From Mycobacteroides salmoniphilum (lineage in GTDB: Bacteria > Actinomycetota > Actinomycetes > Mycobacteriales > Mycobacteriaceae): a stretch of DNA of 64,000 bases. Shown in pieces: positions 26,237-34,206 of this stretch. The notes below the pieces were generated by a model. It was not told the DNA's origin. It searched no databases and saw only the letters and a program-made list of their open reading frames with translations. The stretch is from the NCBI RefSeq assembly GCF_004924335.1, contig NZ_CP024633.1, positions 1,364,001 through 1,428,000 on the forward strand, in the 5' to 3' direction. A program made the translations under genes and the position numbers. Positions within the stretch are counted from its first letter, which is position 1. The number at the start of each line of letters is the position of its first letter.

Positions 26237-26242
26237 TTCTTC

Positions 26243-26258
26243 TCCTACCGTGGTAGGA
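26243..26258. promoter_or_regulatory. Perfect palindrome overlapping the mmpL ribosome binding site
   Basis: TCCTACC-GT-GGTAGGA has perfect 7-base arms and lies 6 bases upstream of the mmpL GTG, its right arm on the minus strand merging with the AGGAG sequence. It also sits within the shared mmpL/kinase control region. A dimeric regulator bound here would block mmpL expression; it could be the LuxR-type response regulator next door or an unlinked protein. Confidence 0.6.
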
Positions 26259-26304
26259 CACGCGGATCCGCGCCTAGCATGATGTGCGGCGGGGTCACCG
26301 CCTC

Positions 26305-26310
26305 TACGCT
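26305..26310 (+). promoter_or_regulatory. Leaderless -10 element of the histidine kinase gene
   Basis: TACGCT ends 6 bases before ATG 26317, matching the TANNNT-N6/7-RTG pattern of mycobacterial leaderless transcripts. No Shine-Dalgarno sequence is present. Confidence 0.5.
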
Positions 26311-26316
26311 GGCACT

Positions 26317-27528
26317 ATGGATCGGCTCCGGGAATGGGCATATCGACGCCGCGCCTTGGTGCCGTACGAATTTCCGTGGACTGTCCCCGTCGTCATGTAC
26401 ACCGGCACATTGCTTGTCGTGGGGTGCGCAGTAGTACAACGCGGTTTCACCCGACCATGGCTGCTGGCGCTGGCGGCTTTGGTAGCGCTGGCCCCGATCC
26501 TCATCTTTATCGCGGGATACAAGCTCGGTACCTTCGGGAGCGCTGCCTTCAGTATTGCCGGGGTCGCCCTGTTCCTGACCTGGCCTGCGAACGTCGTGGA
26601 TGCCGCGCCATTCCTGCTGATGTTCATGATCGGCGAGGTGGGCGCGCTCGCCTCCGTGCATGCGGGGCTACTTGCCTGCGGCGCCTGTGTCGCGCTACTC
26701 GTGGTGGCTGAGCAGCTGCATCACCTCGGGACGTTCTCTTTGTACAACGCGTTCTTCGTGGTGGTCGGTTGGCTGATCGGACACATCTTGCAGCTGCAAC
26801 AGCGGCTGCTCCTCCAGGAGCGTGCACAGCAAGTTCGCATGCAGGAACAGGCCGCCTCCGATGAACGGCGCCGCATCGCGCGTGAAATCCATGATGTGAT
26901 AGCGCATTCTCTGTCCGTGACCATGCTGCATTTGACCGGTGCGCGGCGGGCATTGCAGGAGGATCACGATGTGGATGATGCCGTTGCGGGGCTACTCGAC
27001 GCGGAACGTCTTGGACGTCAAGCGATGTCGGATATCCGCGGTACGGTGGGATTGTTGAGCGCTGGTTCCGGCGGAGCCGAGCCGATGCGGCTTTCTCCAG
27101 AACCGGGCATCTCAGATATTCCTGATCTGGTCGCCGATTTCACGGCGGCGGGGATGGCTGTGGAATCACACATCTATGGGTCGGGTGAGTCCGTTAGCGC
27201 TGGAGTGGGTTTGGCGTTGTACCGAGTGGCTCAGGAATCTTTGGCCAACATCGCCAAGCACTCGCCTAGGTCGTCGGCTGCGGTACTCCTTGATATCAAC
27301 GGGTCGGCGGCGAGTCTGACCGTGAGCAACGACCTGGCCGCAGGATTACCTTCAGATGTGTGTTCGGGAGGCGGGCTCGCAGGCATGCGGCAGCGCATTG
27401 AGATGATCGGCGGGGAGTTCCGTGCTGGGTGGGCGGAGGATGGCTGGACAGTTTCGGCCAGCGTCCCGTTGGAACCCAATGGGACACCGTGCCGCGCGCG
27501 GCGAAAGGTGTTATGGCGTCATGACTGA
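26317..27528 (+). CDS. NarL-type sensor histidine kinase
   Basis: A 403-residue membrane kinase. Four or five hydrophobic helices in residues 20-160 form a compact sensor with no large outside loop, so it may sense a membrane state or a ligand within the bilayer. A linker coiled coil (LQLQQRLLLQERAQQVRMQEQ) leads to the HisKA_3 dimer domain with phospho-acceptor His192 in REIHDVIAHSLSVTM, then the HATPase domain (ALYRVAQESLANIAKHS as N box, GGGLAGMRQRIEMIGG as G box). It overlaps the response regulator gene by 8 bases, and the pair is divergent from mmpL, the most obvious candidate target. Confidence 0.93.
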   Translation: MDRLREWAYRRRALVPYEFPWTVPVVMYTGTLLVVGCAVVQRGFTRPWLLALAALVALAPILIFIAGYKLGTFGSAAFSIAGVALFLTWPANVVDAAPFLLMFMIGEVGALASVHAGLLACGACVALLVVAEQLHHLGTFSLYNAFFVVVGWLIGHILQLQQRLLLQERAQQVRMQEQAASDERRRIAREIHDVIAHSLSVTMLHLTGARRALQEDHDVDDAVAGLLDAERLGRQAMSDIRGTVGLLSAGSGGAEPMRLSPEPGISDIPDLVADFTAAGMAVESHIYGSGESVSAGVGLALYRVAQESLANIAKHSPRSSAAVLLDINGSAASLTVSNDLAAGLPSDVCSGGGLAGMRQRIEMIGGEFRAGWAEDGWTVSASVPLEPNGTPCRARRKVLWRHD

Positions 27529-28177
27529 TACCGAGGTAGGCGTGCTGCTGGTCGACGATCAAGAGCTGGTGCGCACGGGGTTGCGCCGGATTCTGCGTCG
27601 TAAGGACGGGTTCTCGATTGTGGGAGAGTGTGCCGACGGTAGCGAGGTAGCGGCGGCGGTGGTGCGGGGGCGACCCGACGTGGTGGTGATGGACCTGCGC
27701 ATGAAGCAGATGAGCGGAATCGAGGCCATCCGGTTGCTTCATGCCGCCGATGGGCCGCCCGCGTTGGCGCTCACCACATTTGATGACGATGAACTTCTCT
27801 CCGGGGCGCTGCGTGCGGGCGCTGCGGGGTTCATCCTGAAGGACTCGCCCGCAGAGGAGCTGGTCCGGGCCGTGCACGCCGTGGCCCGCGGTGAGGCATA
27901 TCTGGATCCTGCGGTGACATCGCGGGTGCTCAGCGCCTATCGGCGCGCACCGGCTGCCACCACTGGTCATGCTGAGGACAAGCTCACCGTGCGGGAGATG
28001 GATGTGTTGGCGCTCATCGCTTCCGGCGCCACCAACTCCGAAATCGCCGAGCAGCTGGTGATATCCGAGGTGACGGTCAAGAGCCACATCGGACGCATCT
28101 TCGTCAAACTCGATCTACGAGACCGGGCCGCGGCCATTGTGTACGCCTACGACCAGGGCATCGCGACTCCTAAATAG
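27521..28177 (+). CDS. NarL/LuxR-type response regulator
   Basis: A 218-residue partner of the kinase. The receiver domain has the acidic pair VDDQE (Asp12/Asp13), phospho-acceptor Asp58 in VVVMDLRMKQ, the Thr switch in ALTTFDDDE and Lys in FILKDSPAEEL. The C-terminal LuxR-type HTH reads LTVREMDVLALIASGATNSE followed by IAEQLVISEVTVKSHI. ATG 27521 overlaps the kinase stop by 8 bases, so the two are translated together. Likely targets are its own operon and mmpL across the shared control region; the palindrome at 26243-26258 is a candidate site. Confidence 0.94.
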   Translation: MTDTEVGVLLVDDQELVRTGLRRILRRKDGFSIVGECADGSEVAAAVVRGRPDVVVMDLRMKQMSGIEAIRLLHAADGPPALALTTFDDDELLSGALRAGAAGFILKDSPAEELVRAVHAVARGEAYLDPAVTSRVLSAYRRAPAATTGHAEDKLTVREMDVLALIASGATNSEIAEQLVISEVTVKSHIGRIFVKLDLRDRAAAIVYAYDQGIATPK

Positions 28178-28189
28178 GCTTACCGGGTA

Positions 28190-28669
28190 TTACTTCTCGC
28201 GAAGCGCCGCGATGGCGTCGTGGAGCTCTTCAAGCTCGCGCCGCAGGTAATCGCGGGTGGTGACCTCGCCCACCGCGAGCCGTAGCGCCGCCAGCTCCCG
28301 CGCAAGGTACTCGGTGTCGGCCTTGGTTTGTTCGGCCCGGCGCCGGTCCTCTTCCAGCGACACCCGGTCGCGGTTCTCCTGGCGGTTCTGGGCCAGCAGG
28401 ATCAGCGGCGCGGCGTAGGCAGCTTGGGTGGAGAAGGCGAGGTTGAGCAGAATGAACGGATACGGATCCCATTGCAGGGTGACCGCGGAGAGATTCAGGA
28501 TGATCCAGACGATGACGAACACCGTCTGCATGGCCAGGTAGCGTCCAGTGCCCAGGAACCGGGCGATGTTCTCGCTGACCCTGCCGACCGCCTCGACGTC
28601 GAGACCGAGAGACAGACCGCGGGAGGTGCGCGGGGTATCGAGCCGCTGTCGTGCAGATGCGTCGCTCAT
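28190..28669 (-). CDS. DUF1003 membrane protein (Rv1231c-like)
   Basis: A 159-residue protein. Two membrane helices (TVFVIVWIILNLSAVTLQW and PFILLNLAFSTQAAYAAPLIL) carry the DUF1003 signature around WDPYPFILLNLAFS and are followed by AQNRQENRDR and a C-terminal coiled coil (EYLARELAALRLAVGEV, LRRELEELHDAIAAL). It starts inside the end of the upstream MgtE-N/CBS gene (ATGA overlap, 4 bases), the same pairing as Rv1231c-Rv1232c of M. tuberculosis. Probable role with its partner in magnesium or other cation handling, but this is inferred from the partner's domains. Confidence 0.88.
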   Translation of the reverse strand: MSDASARQRLDTPRTSRGLSLGLDVEAVGRVSENIARFLGTGRYLAMQTVFVIVWIILNLSAVTLQWDPYPFILLNLAFSTQAAYAAPLILLAQNRQENRDRVSLEEDRRRAEQTKADTEYLARELAALRLAVGEVTTRDYLRRELEELHDAIAALREK

Positions 28670-29955
28670 GAACGGTCACCCCCCGACACGCTTTCGGGTT
28701 CGTCGGCGCGCCAGCCGTCGGGCATCAGGTGATCCAGCACGTCGTCGACCGTCACGGCGCCGAGCAAGTGGTTCTCCCTGTCGATCACGGGACCGCACAC
28801 CAGGTTGTACGCGGCGAAGTAGCGGGTTACCTCGGCCAATGGCGCCTCGGCATCCAGATAGGGCAGGTCGGTATCGAGAATGCCGCCGACTATCGCATAG
28901 GGGGGTTCGCGCAGCAGTCGCTGCAGGTGCACACATCCGAGGTAGCGGCCGGTGGGTGTCGCCGTGGGTGGCCTGACCACGAATATCAGTGAGGACAGCG
29001 CCGGTGTCAGGTCCGGATCACGCACGCGGGCAAGGGCTTCGGCGACGGTGGTATTCGGGCTCAGGATCACCGGTTCCGGGGTCATCATGCCGCCGGCGGT
29101 GTTGGGGGAGTGGGTGAGCAACCGTCGGACGGGTTCGGAATCCTCCGGATCCATCAGTGCAAGAAGGGATTCGGCCTCCGCAGGGGACAGTTCTCCCAGC
29201 AGGTCGGCGGCGTCGTCGGGGTCCATGGCCTCTAGGACGTCCGCGGCCCGTTCATCTTCCAGCTTGGTGAGTACCTCGGCCTGATCATCCTCGGGAAGCT
29301 CCTGGAGGATGTCGGCCAGCCGTTCGTCGTCGAACGCGGCCAGTACCTCGTCGCGTCGCTTGGGCGGTAGTTCGCGGATGGCGTCGGCTACCTCGACCGG
29401 CCGCATGCCCTCGAACTGGAGCATCAGCTGGGCGACGCCCTGTCCGGGCAGGTTCAGTGCCGACGGCGTCAACCCGTGAATGTGATTCCATCCGGTGACC
29501 TGCACACCGCTGCGCCGTCCGAGCCGCCGAGGGCTTCGCACCGCCACGCGGGTGACCACCCAGTCGCGGGTGCGCGTCTGTTCGATGCCCAGGTCCACCA
29601 CGACTAGATCGACATCATGGAACTGGTCGAGCTCGGGGTCGTCGGTGCGCACGGTGGTGTCCAGGACCTGTCCGAGCACCAGCGCCTCACTGGGACGCTG
29701 TTCAAATCGGCGTAGAGAGACGTTTCCGGTGTTCAGCGTCACCGATCCGGGCTCGATGGCGGTGACCCGCAGCATGGGTACGAAGATCCTTCGGCGCGTG
29801 AGCATTTCGACGACAAGACCGATGACCCGCGGCTGTTTTCGGGTAACGCCAATGGCGATCACGACATCGCGCACCCGTCCGATTGACTCGCCGTCCGGGC
29901 CGAGTACCACCAGGCCTGAGAGCCTGGCTGCGAACACCTTGCTCACTGCGGCCAT
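28666..29955 (-). CDS. PRC-barrel, MgtE N-domain and CBS protein (Rv1232c-like)
   Basis: A 429-residue cytoplasmic protein. Residues 10-75 resemble a PRC barrel (LVVLGPDGESIGRVRDVVIA). Residues 175-280 are a MgtE intracellular N domain: repeated helical hairpins PVEVADAIRELPPKRRDEVL, LADILQELPEDDQAEVLTKL and AADVLEAMDPDDAADLLGEL. The end (about 290-415) holds two CBS motifs, beginning GGMMTPEPVILSPNTTVAEA. In true MgtE magnesium channels these domains precede the pore, which is absent here, so it probably acts as a magnesium or nucleotide sensor working with the overlapping DUF1003 membrane protein. Confidence 0.9.
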   Translation of the reverse strand: MAAVSKVFAARLSGLVVLGPDGESIGRVRDVVIAIGVTRKQPRVIGLVVEMLTRRRIFVPMLRVTAIEPGSVTLNTGNVSLRRFEQRPSEALVLGQVLDTTVRTDDPELDQFHDVDLVVVDLGIEQTRTRDWVVTRVAVRSPRRLGRRSGVQVTGWNHIHGLTPSALNLPGQGVAQLMLQFEGMRPVEVADAIRELPPKRRDEVLAAFDDERLADILQELPEDDQAEVLTKLEDERAADVLEAMDPDDAADLLGELSPAEAESLLALMDPEDSEPVRRLLTHSPNTAGGMMTPEPVILSPNTTVAEALARVRDPDLTPALSSLIFVVRPPTATPTGRYLGCVHLQRLLREPPYAIVGGILDTDLPYLDAEAPLAEVTRYFAAYNLVCGPVIDRENHLLGAVTVDDVLDHLMPDGWRADEPESVSGGDRS

Positions 29956-30015
29956 GACAGCAAGGTTAGGGGGTCGGCCTGTCGGTGCCCTCCGCCGGTG
30001 TCGCGAGTTGGGTGG

Positions 30016-30642
30016 TTAGGAGCCGATTCCGCCGTACATGAGGGCGATGACGGCGGCCGAGAATCGCTCGCTGTCCTGCACCTCGCCGCCCCGCGAGGCG
30101 TGCAAGCCGGTGGCCAGGATCATTCCGGTCACCGCTCGGGCTGTGTACTCTGTGTCGAGATCGGCACGGAGATAGCCTTTTTCGACTCCGTGGCGCAGGT
30201 AGGCCTCGGTCAGTTGGTCACTTGTGGCGAGCATTCCGAAGACGCGCTCGCGGAGCTCATTGTCGACCGAGCCCGCTTCCAGCAGAAGCAGCGGCAACTG
30301 GGGGTTATCCCGGAACAGGTCGGCGAGGGCGGCGCCGATGCGCACCGACTGTTGGCGGTACTGCTCGATATCGTCGGCGAGCCCTGCCGCGTTCTCCGCG
30401 CCGATCGCGTGAAAGATCTGCCCGGTGACGTCGTCGATGACATGCTCGATAATGTCCCGCTTGCTCTTGAAATACCGGTAGAAGGTCCCATGGCCTATCC
30501 CGATCCGCCCGGCGATATCCGCGACGCCCGTCGCGTGGTAGCCCTGCTCGGCGAAGCACGCAAAGGCGGCGTCCAGAATCTCCTGCCGCATCTCGAGCTT
30601 CTTGCGCTCGGCGCGGCTGAGTGTGGACGGGCTGGACGTCAT
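30016..30642 (-). CDS. TetR-family transcriptional regulator
   Basis: A 208-residue repressor with a clear HTH: RQEILDAAFACFAEQGYHAT, then VADIAGRIGIGHGTFYRYFK and SKRDIIEHVIDDV. The rest is helical ligand-binding domain. ATG 30642 is chosen because the SD-like AGGA and the upstream palindrome fit it; nine more residues would be added by starting at 30669. It is divergent from an SDR-monooxygenase operon and the palindrome between them contains a site of the right size, so it likely represses that operon until its substrate appears. Confidence 0.9.
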   Translation of the reverse strand: MTSSPSTLSRAERKKLEMRQEILDAAFACFAEQGYHATGVADIAGRIGIGHGTFYRYFKSKRDIIEHVIDDVTGQIFHAIGAENAAGLADDIEQYRQQSVRIGAALADLFRDNPQLPLLLLEAGSVDNELRERVFGMLATSDQLTEAYLRHGVEKGYLRADLDTEYTARAVTGMILATGLHASRGGEVQDSERFSAAVIALMYGGIGS

Positions 30643-30675
30643 AAGTGGCGATCCTACCGACCTTGACACCTATCA

Positions 30676-30693
30676 GGAATGACATATCATTCC
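30676..30693. promoter_or_regulatory. Palindrome GGAATGA-CATA-TCATTCC, probable TetR operator
   Basis: Perfect 7-base arms with a 4-base spacer midway between the divergent tetR and SDR genes. A half-site (CCATTCC) recurs at 30706-30712. Position and symmetry support an operator controlling both directions. Confidence 0.75.
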
Positions 30694-30725
30694 GAAACTG
30701 ACAAGCCATTCCGTTGGAGGTTGAT

Positions 30726-31583
30726 GTGAGTCGTTATCCGAAGATCGAGCTGCCCGGCGCGGTGGTCGTCATCACCGGCGGAGCCAGGGGAATCGGCGCC
30801 GCCACCGCGCGCCTTTTCGCCGAGAAGGGCGCCGATGTCTGGATCGGTGACGTCGACGATGTGGTTGCCAAAGAGACCGCGAACACGATCCCGCGCGCGC
30901 AGGCCGGCGCTCTCGATGTCACCAAGCCCGAGTCTTGGACCTCTTTTCTTGATCGAGTGCGCGCGGAGTCCGGTCCTGTCGACATCCTGATCAACAACGC
31001 GGGCGTCATGCCGCTGGGCGGATTCGTCGAGGAGAACGAGCGCACCACCGATCTGATTCTCGATGTGAACGTGCGCGGCCCGCTCAACGGCGCGCGCGCC
31101 GCGTTGCCGGAGATGGTGGCGCGCGGACGCGGGCACATCGTCAACGTGGCCTCAATGGCCGGCAAGCTCGCCGTCCCCGGCATGGTCACCTACAACGCGT
31201 CCAAGTTCGGTGCGGTGGGACTTTCCGTGGCGCTACGCAAGGAGTACGGCGACAGCGGCGTCAGCATCAGCTCCGTACTGCCGAGCGCGGTCCGGACCGA
31301 GCTGGCCTCGGGCGCGCCGCTGGGCAAGGGCATGCCGACCGTCGACCCGGAGGACGTGGCCGCCGCGATCGTGCGCAGCATCGACACCCGTCGCGCGCAG
31401 ATCTCCGTGCCGGGCTGGCTCGCGTTCGTGTGGGGACTGGTGGAGCTGTTTGTGCCGGAACCGGTTGAGCGACTTGGCCGCCGACTCATCGATGATCGCC
31501 GGGCATTGACGTCGCTGGATCTGAACGCGCGTGGTGCCTACATCGAACGCATCGAGCGTCAGAGCCAGGAGCACCAGAAGTGA
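30726..31583 (+). CDS. Short-chain dehydrogenase/reductase
   Basis: A 285-residue classical SDR. Cofactor motif TGGARGIGAATARLF (near 18-32), acidic residue in IGDVDD suggesting NAD preference, NNAGVMP, the catalytic Ser in VNVASMAG and YNASK (Tyr-x-x-x-Lys). The C-terminal 50 residues (WLAFVWGLVELFVPEPVERL) form a hydrophobic extension often seen in mycobacterial SDRs that act on lipids. GTG 30726 has GGAGG five bases upstream. Its end overlaps the monooxygenase gene by 4 bases, so both enzymes likely act in one pathway: alcohol oxidation to a ketone, then Baeyer-Villiger insertion. Confidence 0.9.
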   Translation: MSRYPKIELPGAVVVITGGARGIGAATARLFAEKGADVWIGDVDDVVAKETANTIPRAQAGALDVTKPESWTSFLDRVRAESGPVDILINNAGVMPLGGFVEENERTTDLILDVNVRGPLNGARAALPEMVARGRGHIVNVASMAGKLAVPGMVTYNASKFGAVGLSVALRKEYGDSGVSISSVLPSAVRTELASGAPLGKGMPTVDPEDVAAAIVRSIDTRRAQISVPGWLAFVWGLVELFVPEPVERLGRRLIDDRRALTSLDLNARGAYIERIERQSQEHQK

Positions 31584-33028
31584 GCGACCGGCGCCAGCCC
31601 AAGGTCGTCGTCGTCGGCGCCGGCATGGCCGGAATCGCGGTGGGACACAAGCTTAAAGAAGCTGGCTTCGACGATTTCACCATCCTGGAGAAGGGTGATG
31701 ACGTCGGCGGTGTCTGGTACTGGAACCGCTATCCGGGACTGACCTGCGACGTGCCCTCGCAGGCCTACCAATACCCGTTCGCGCCACGGATGGACTGGCC
31801 GCGACTCTTCGCTACGGGTGGAGAGATCCAGGCATATCACCGCCAGGTCGCCGAGGATCTCGGTGTGATGTCGCATATTCGGTGCGGGCAGGAAGTCACG
31901 GCGGCGGCGTTCACCGGGGCGGGCTGGCGGGTGACCACCGCGGCGGGGGAGACCCTGGAGTGCGATTTCCTGATCGCCGCCACCGGCGTGTTGCACCACC
32001 CGAACATTCCCGACATTCCCGGCCTCGACAGCTTCCAGGGCAAGGTGGTGCACACCGCGCGCTGGGATGATTCAGTGGTGCTGGAAGGAAAGCGCGTCGC
32101 CGTGATTGGCACGGGTTCTACTGGTGTGCAGGTGGTTTCGGCAATGCAGCCCGTTGTCGATCAGGTGACGTCATTCATCCGGACCCCGCAATGGGTGCTG
32201 TGGGCGCCGATGGCGATGCGCCAGCCAAAGTTCGTCGCCAAGGTGTTGGAGGCCCTGCCCACCGAACGCATCGTGCGATTCAGCGCGTTGACGGGCACCG
32301 ATGCGCTGGTGAACATCGTGACCCGGCCCGGCTGGGGCCGGCGGTTGGTGCAGCAGTATGCGCGGGCGTGCCTGCACCTGATTCGCGACAAGGAGCTGCG
32401 GCAGAAGCTCACCCCGGACTATGAGCCTCTGTGTAAGCGGCAGGTCTTGTCGGGGTCGTTCCACCGTGCCGTCCAGAAGCCGAATGTCGAGATCGTCACC
32501 GACCGCATCGACAGAATCACGCCCACCGGGATCGTGACGATGGACGGCGTCGAGCGCGATTTCGACGTGATTGTGCTGGCCACCGGATTTCAGGCGCACA
32601 ACTACATGCGGCCCATGAATCTGGTTGGCAAAGACGGATATTCGATTGACGAGGCCTGGGAGAAGGGTCCCAAGGCTTACCGGATGACCGCCATCCCCGG
32701 CTTCCCGAACTTCTTCACCGTGCTGGGCCCCAACTCGCCGACCGGGTCGATCTGGCTTCAGCACACGGCAGAGCGCACCGCCGAGTACATCATCAGCTGG
32801 CTGCATCGCTTCGCCCGTGGCGAGATCACCACGGTGGAAGTGAGCCGTGAGGCCACCGATGAGTTCAACGACCAAGCGCGCGAGGCGATGAAGCCCACGG
32901 TGTGGGCCACCGGCTGCAACTCCTGGTATCTCACCGAAGACGGATCGGTGGACCTGTGGCCCTTTGATCGAAAGACGATGGAGCGCATGCTCGCATCGCC
33001 CGAGGAGAGCCACTACATCGTGCAGTGA
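31580..33028 (+). CDS. Type I Baeyer-Villiger monooxygenase (FAD/NADPH)
   Basis: A 482-residue flavoprotein with two Rossmann motifs, VVVGAGMAGIAVG for FAD (residues 9-21) and VAVIGTGSTGVQVV for NADPH (about 173-186). Between them is FQGKVVHTARWDD, which fits the type I BVMO fingerprint F-x-G-x-x-x-H-x-x-x-W. The reaction is oxygen insertion beside a ketone to give an ester or lactone. The GTG start overlaps the SDR stop (GTGA). TetR-controlled SDR plus BVMO is a typical catabolic pair for cyclic or linear ketones; the substrate is not readable from sequence. Confidence 0.9.
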   Translation: MSDRRQPKVVVVGAGMAGIAVGHKLKEAGFDDFTILEKGDDVGGVWYWNRYPGLTCDVPSQAYQYPFAPRMDWPRLFATGGEIQAYHRQVAEDLGVMSHIRCGQEVTAAAFTGAGWRVTTAAGETLECDFLIAATGVLHHPNIPDIPGLDSFQGKVVHTARWDDSVVLEGKRVAVIGTGSTGVQVVSAMQPVVDQVTSFIRTPQWVLWAPMAMRQPKFVAKVLEALPTERIVRFSALTGTDALVNIVTRPGWGRRLVQQYARACLHLIRDKELRQKLTPDYEPLCKRQVLSGSFHRAVQKPNVEIVTDRIDRITPTGIVTMDGVERDFDVIVLATGFQAHNYMRPMNLVGKDGYSIDEAWEKGPKAYRMTAIPGFPNFFTVLGPNSPTGSIWLQHTAERTAEYIISWLHRFARGEITTVEVSREATDEFNDQAREAMKPTVWATGCNSWYLTEDGSVDLWPFDRKTMERMLASPEESHYIVQ

Positions 33029-33034
33029 TGCGCG

Positions 33035-33877
33035 TTAGCGCAGGTTGAACGTCGCGGGGTCCGGGCCGATGCGACCATCGGCGGCGTCGAGCCCGGTGAT
33101 CCGCTCCACCTCGTCGGTGCTGAGCTCGAATCCGAACACATCGACGTTGGCCGCGATGCGCGCCGGCGTCACCGATTTGGGGATGACGACGTTGCCCAGC
33201 TGAAGATGCCACCGCAGGATCACCTGAGCGGCGCTCACCCCATGGGTCTCGGCGATGGCGCCGATCGTCGGGTCATCCAGGACGGTGCCCTGACCGAGCG
33301 GTGACCACGCCTCGGTGGCAATGCCGTACTCGGCGTGGAAGGCGCGCAGCTCGGGCTGGGTGAACCGGGGATGCAGCTCGATCTGGTTGAGAGCAGGTAC
33401 TTCTCCGGTCTCGTCGATCAGCCGTTGGAGATTGTCGATGGTGAAATTGCTGACCCCGATGGCCCTGGCGCGGCCGTCGGCCTGAATGCGCTGCAGAGCC
33501 TTGAAGCTCGCCACGTATTCGTCGAGCTCGGGCACCGGCCAGTGGATGAGGTACAGGTCCACGTAATCGGTGCCCAGGCGTGCCAGAGAGGCGTCAAAGG
33601 CGCGCAGCGCGCTGTCGTAGCCCTGATCGGCATTCCACAGCTTCGTGGTCAGGAAGATATCGCCACGAGGAATCCCGGACTCTGCGATGGCGGCGCCGGT
33701 GCCCTCCTCGTTCTCGTACACCTTCGCGGTGTCGATGCTGCGATATCCGACCTGCAGCGCTGTCGACACGGCCGAGCGCGCCTCATCGTCGGGCACCTGC
33801 CATACCCCATAGCCGAGCTGGGGAATCGTGGTACCGGAATTGAGCGTCACATTGGGGACTACCTGGGGAACCGTCAC
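33035..33877 (-). CDS. Aldo/keto reductase (Rv2971-like)
   Basis: A 280-residue TIM-barrel reductase. Family signatures: GYRSIDTAKVYENEEGTGAA with the catalytic Asp and Tyr, LTTKLW with the Lys, LYLIHWP with the His, IGVSNF, LNQIELHP and the C-terminal VVIPKSVTPARIAAN that binds the NADPH phosphate. It reduces small aldehydes or ketones. The open frame continues to 33949 but that stretch is the terminator of the tRNA-Lys gene, so the start is placed at GTG 33877; TTG 33883 is equally possible. It is convergent with the BVMO gene, 6 bases apart, and may draw on read-through from the tRNA promoter. Confidence 0.88.
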   Translation of the reverse strand: MTVPQVVPNVTLNSGTTIPQLGYGVWQVPDDEARSAVSTALQVGYRSIDTAKVYENEEGTGAAIAESGIPRGDIFLTTKLWNADQGYDSALRAFDASLARLGTDYVDLYLIHWPVPELDEYVASFKALQRIQADGRARAIGVSNFTIDNLQRLIDETGEVPALNQIELHPRFTQPELRAFHAEYGIATEAWSPLGQGTVLDDPTIGAIAETHGVSAAQVILRWHLQLGNVVIPKSVTPARIAANVDVFGFELSTDEVERITGLDAADGRIGPDPATFNLR

Positions 33878-33933
33878 GGTCAACCCAACACGGGCCGGCG
33901 CCGGGTATTCCCGGGGGACCTCGAGATAACAGA

Positions 33934-33967
33934 AACGCCCCGCTCCCAAACCTGGGAACGAGGCGTT
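33934..33967 (-). terminator. Rho-independent terminator of the tRNA-Lys gene
   Basis: On the minus strand AACGCC-TCG-TTCCCA pairs with TTGGGA-GCG-GGGCGTT around a short loop, followed by TCTGTT. It begins 9 bases after the tRNA 3' end. This placement also argues against the longer start of the aldo/keto reductase. Confidence 0.75.
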
Positions 33968-33972
33968 GCTGG

Positions 33973-34048
<76 letters not shown>

Positions 34049-34206
34049 GTGAACGTGCGTGGAAGACCTTAGCAGCCCCGGTGCCCGTAACGAAAATTGT
34101 CGTCCCGGCGATAGCCCGGTCGCGTTGATTGAGGTGGTCGTCGACCTTCACGAGCCCGTACAATCATGGCTGAAATCGCATGCACGAGATTCAAAGGGAG
34201 CAAAGC

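Noticed and set aside
33878..33949. Longer start for the aldo/keto reductase
   Set aside because: The added codons fall on the terminator hairpin of the tRNA-Lys gene and have no similarity to the family.
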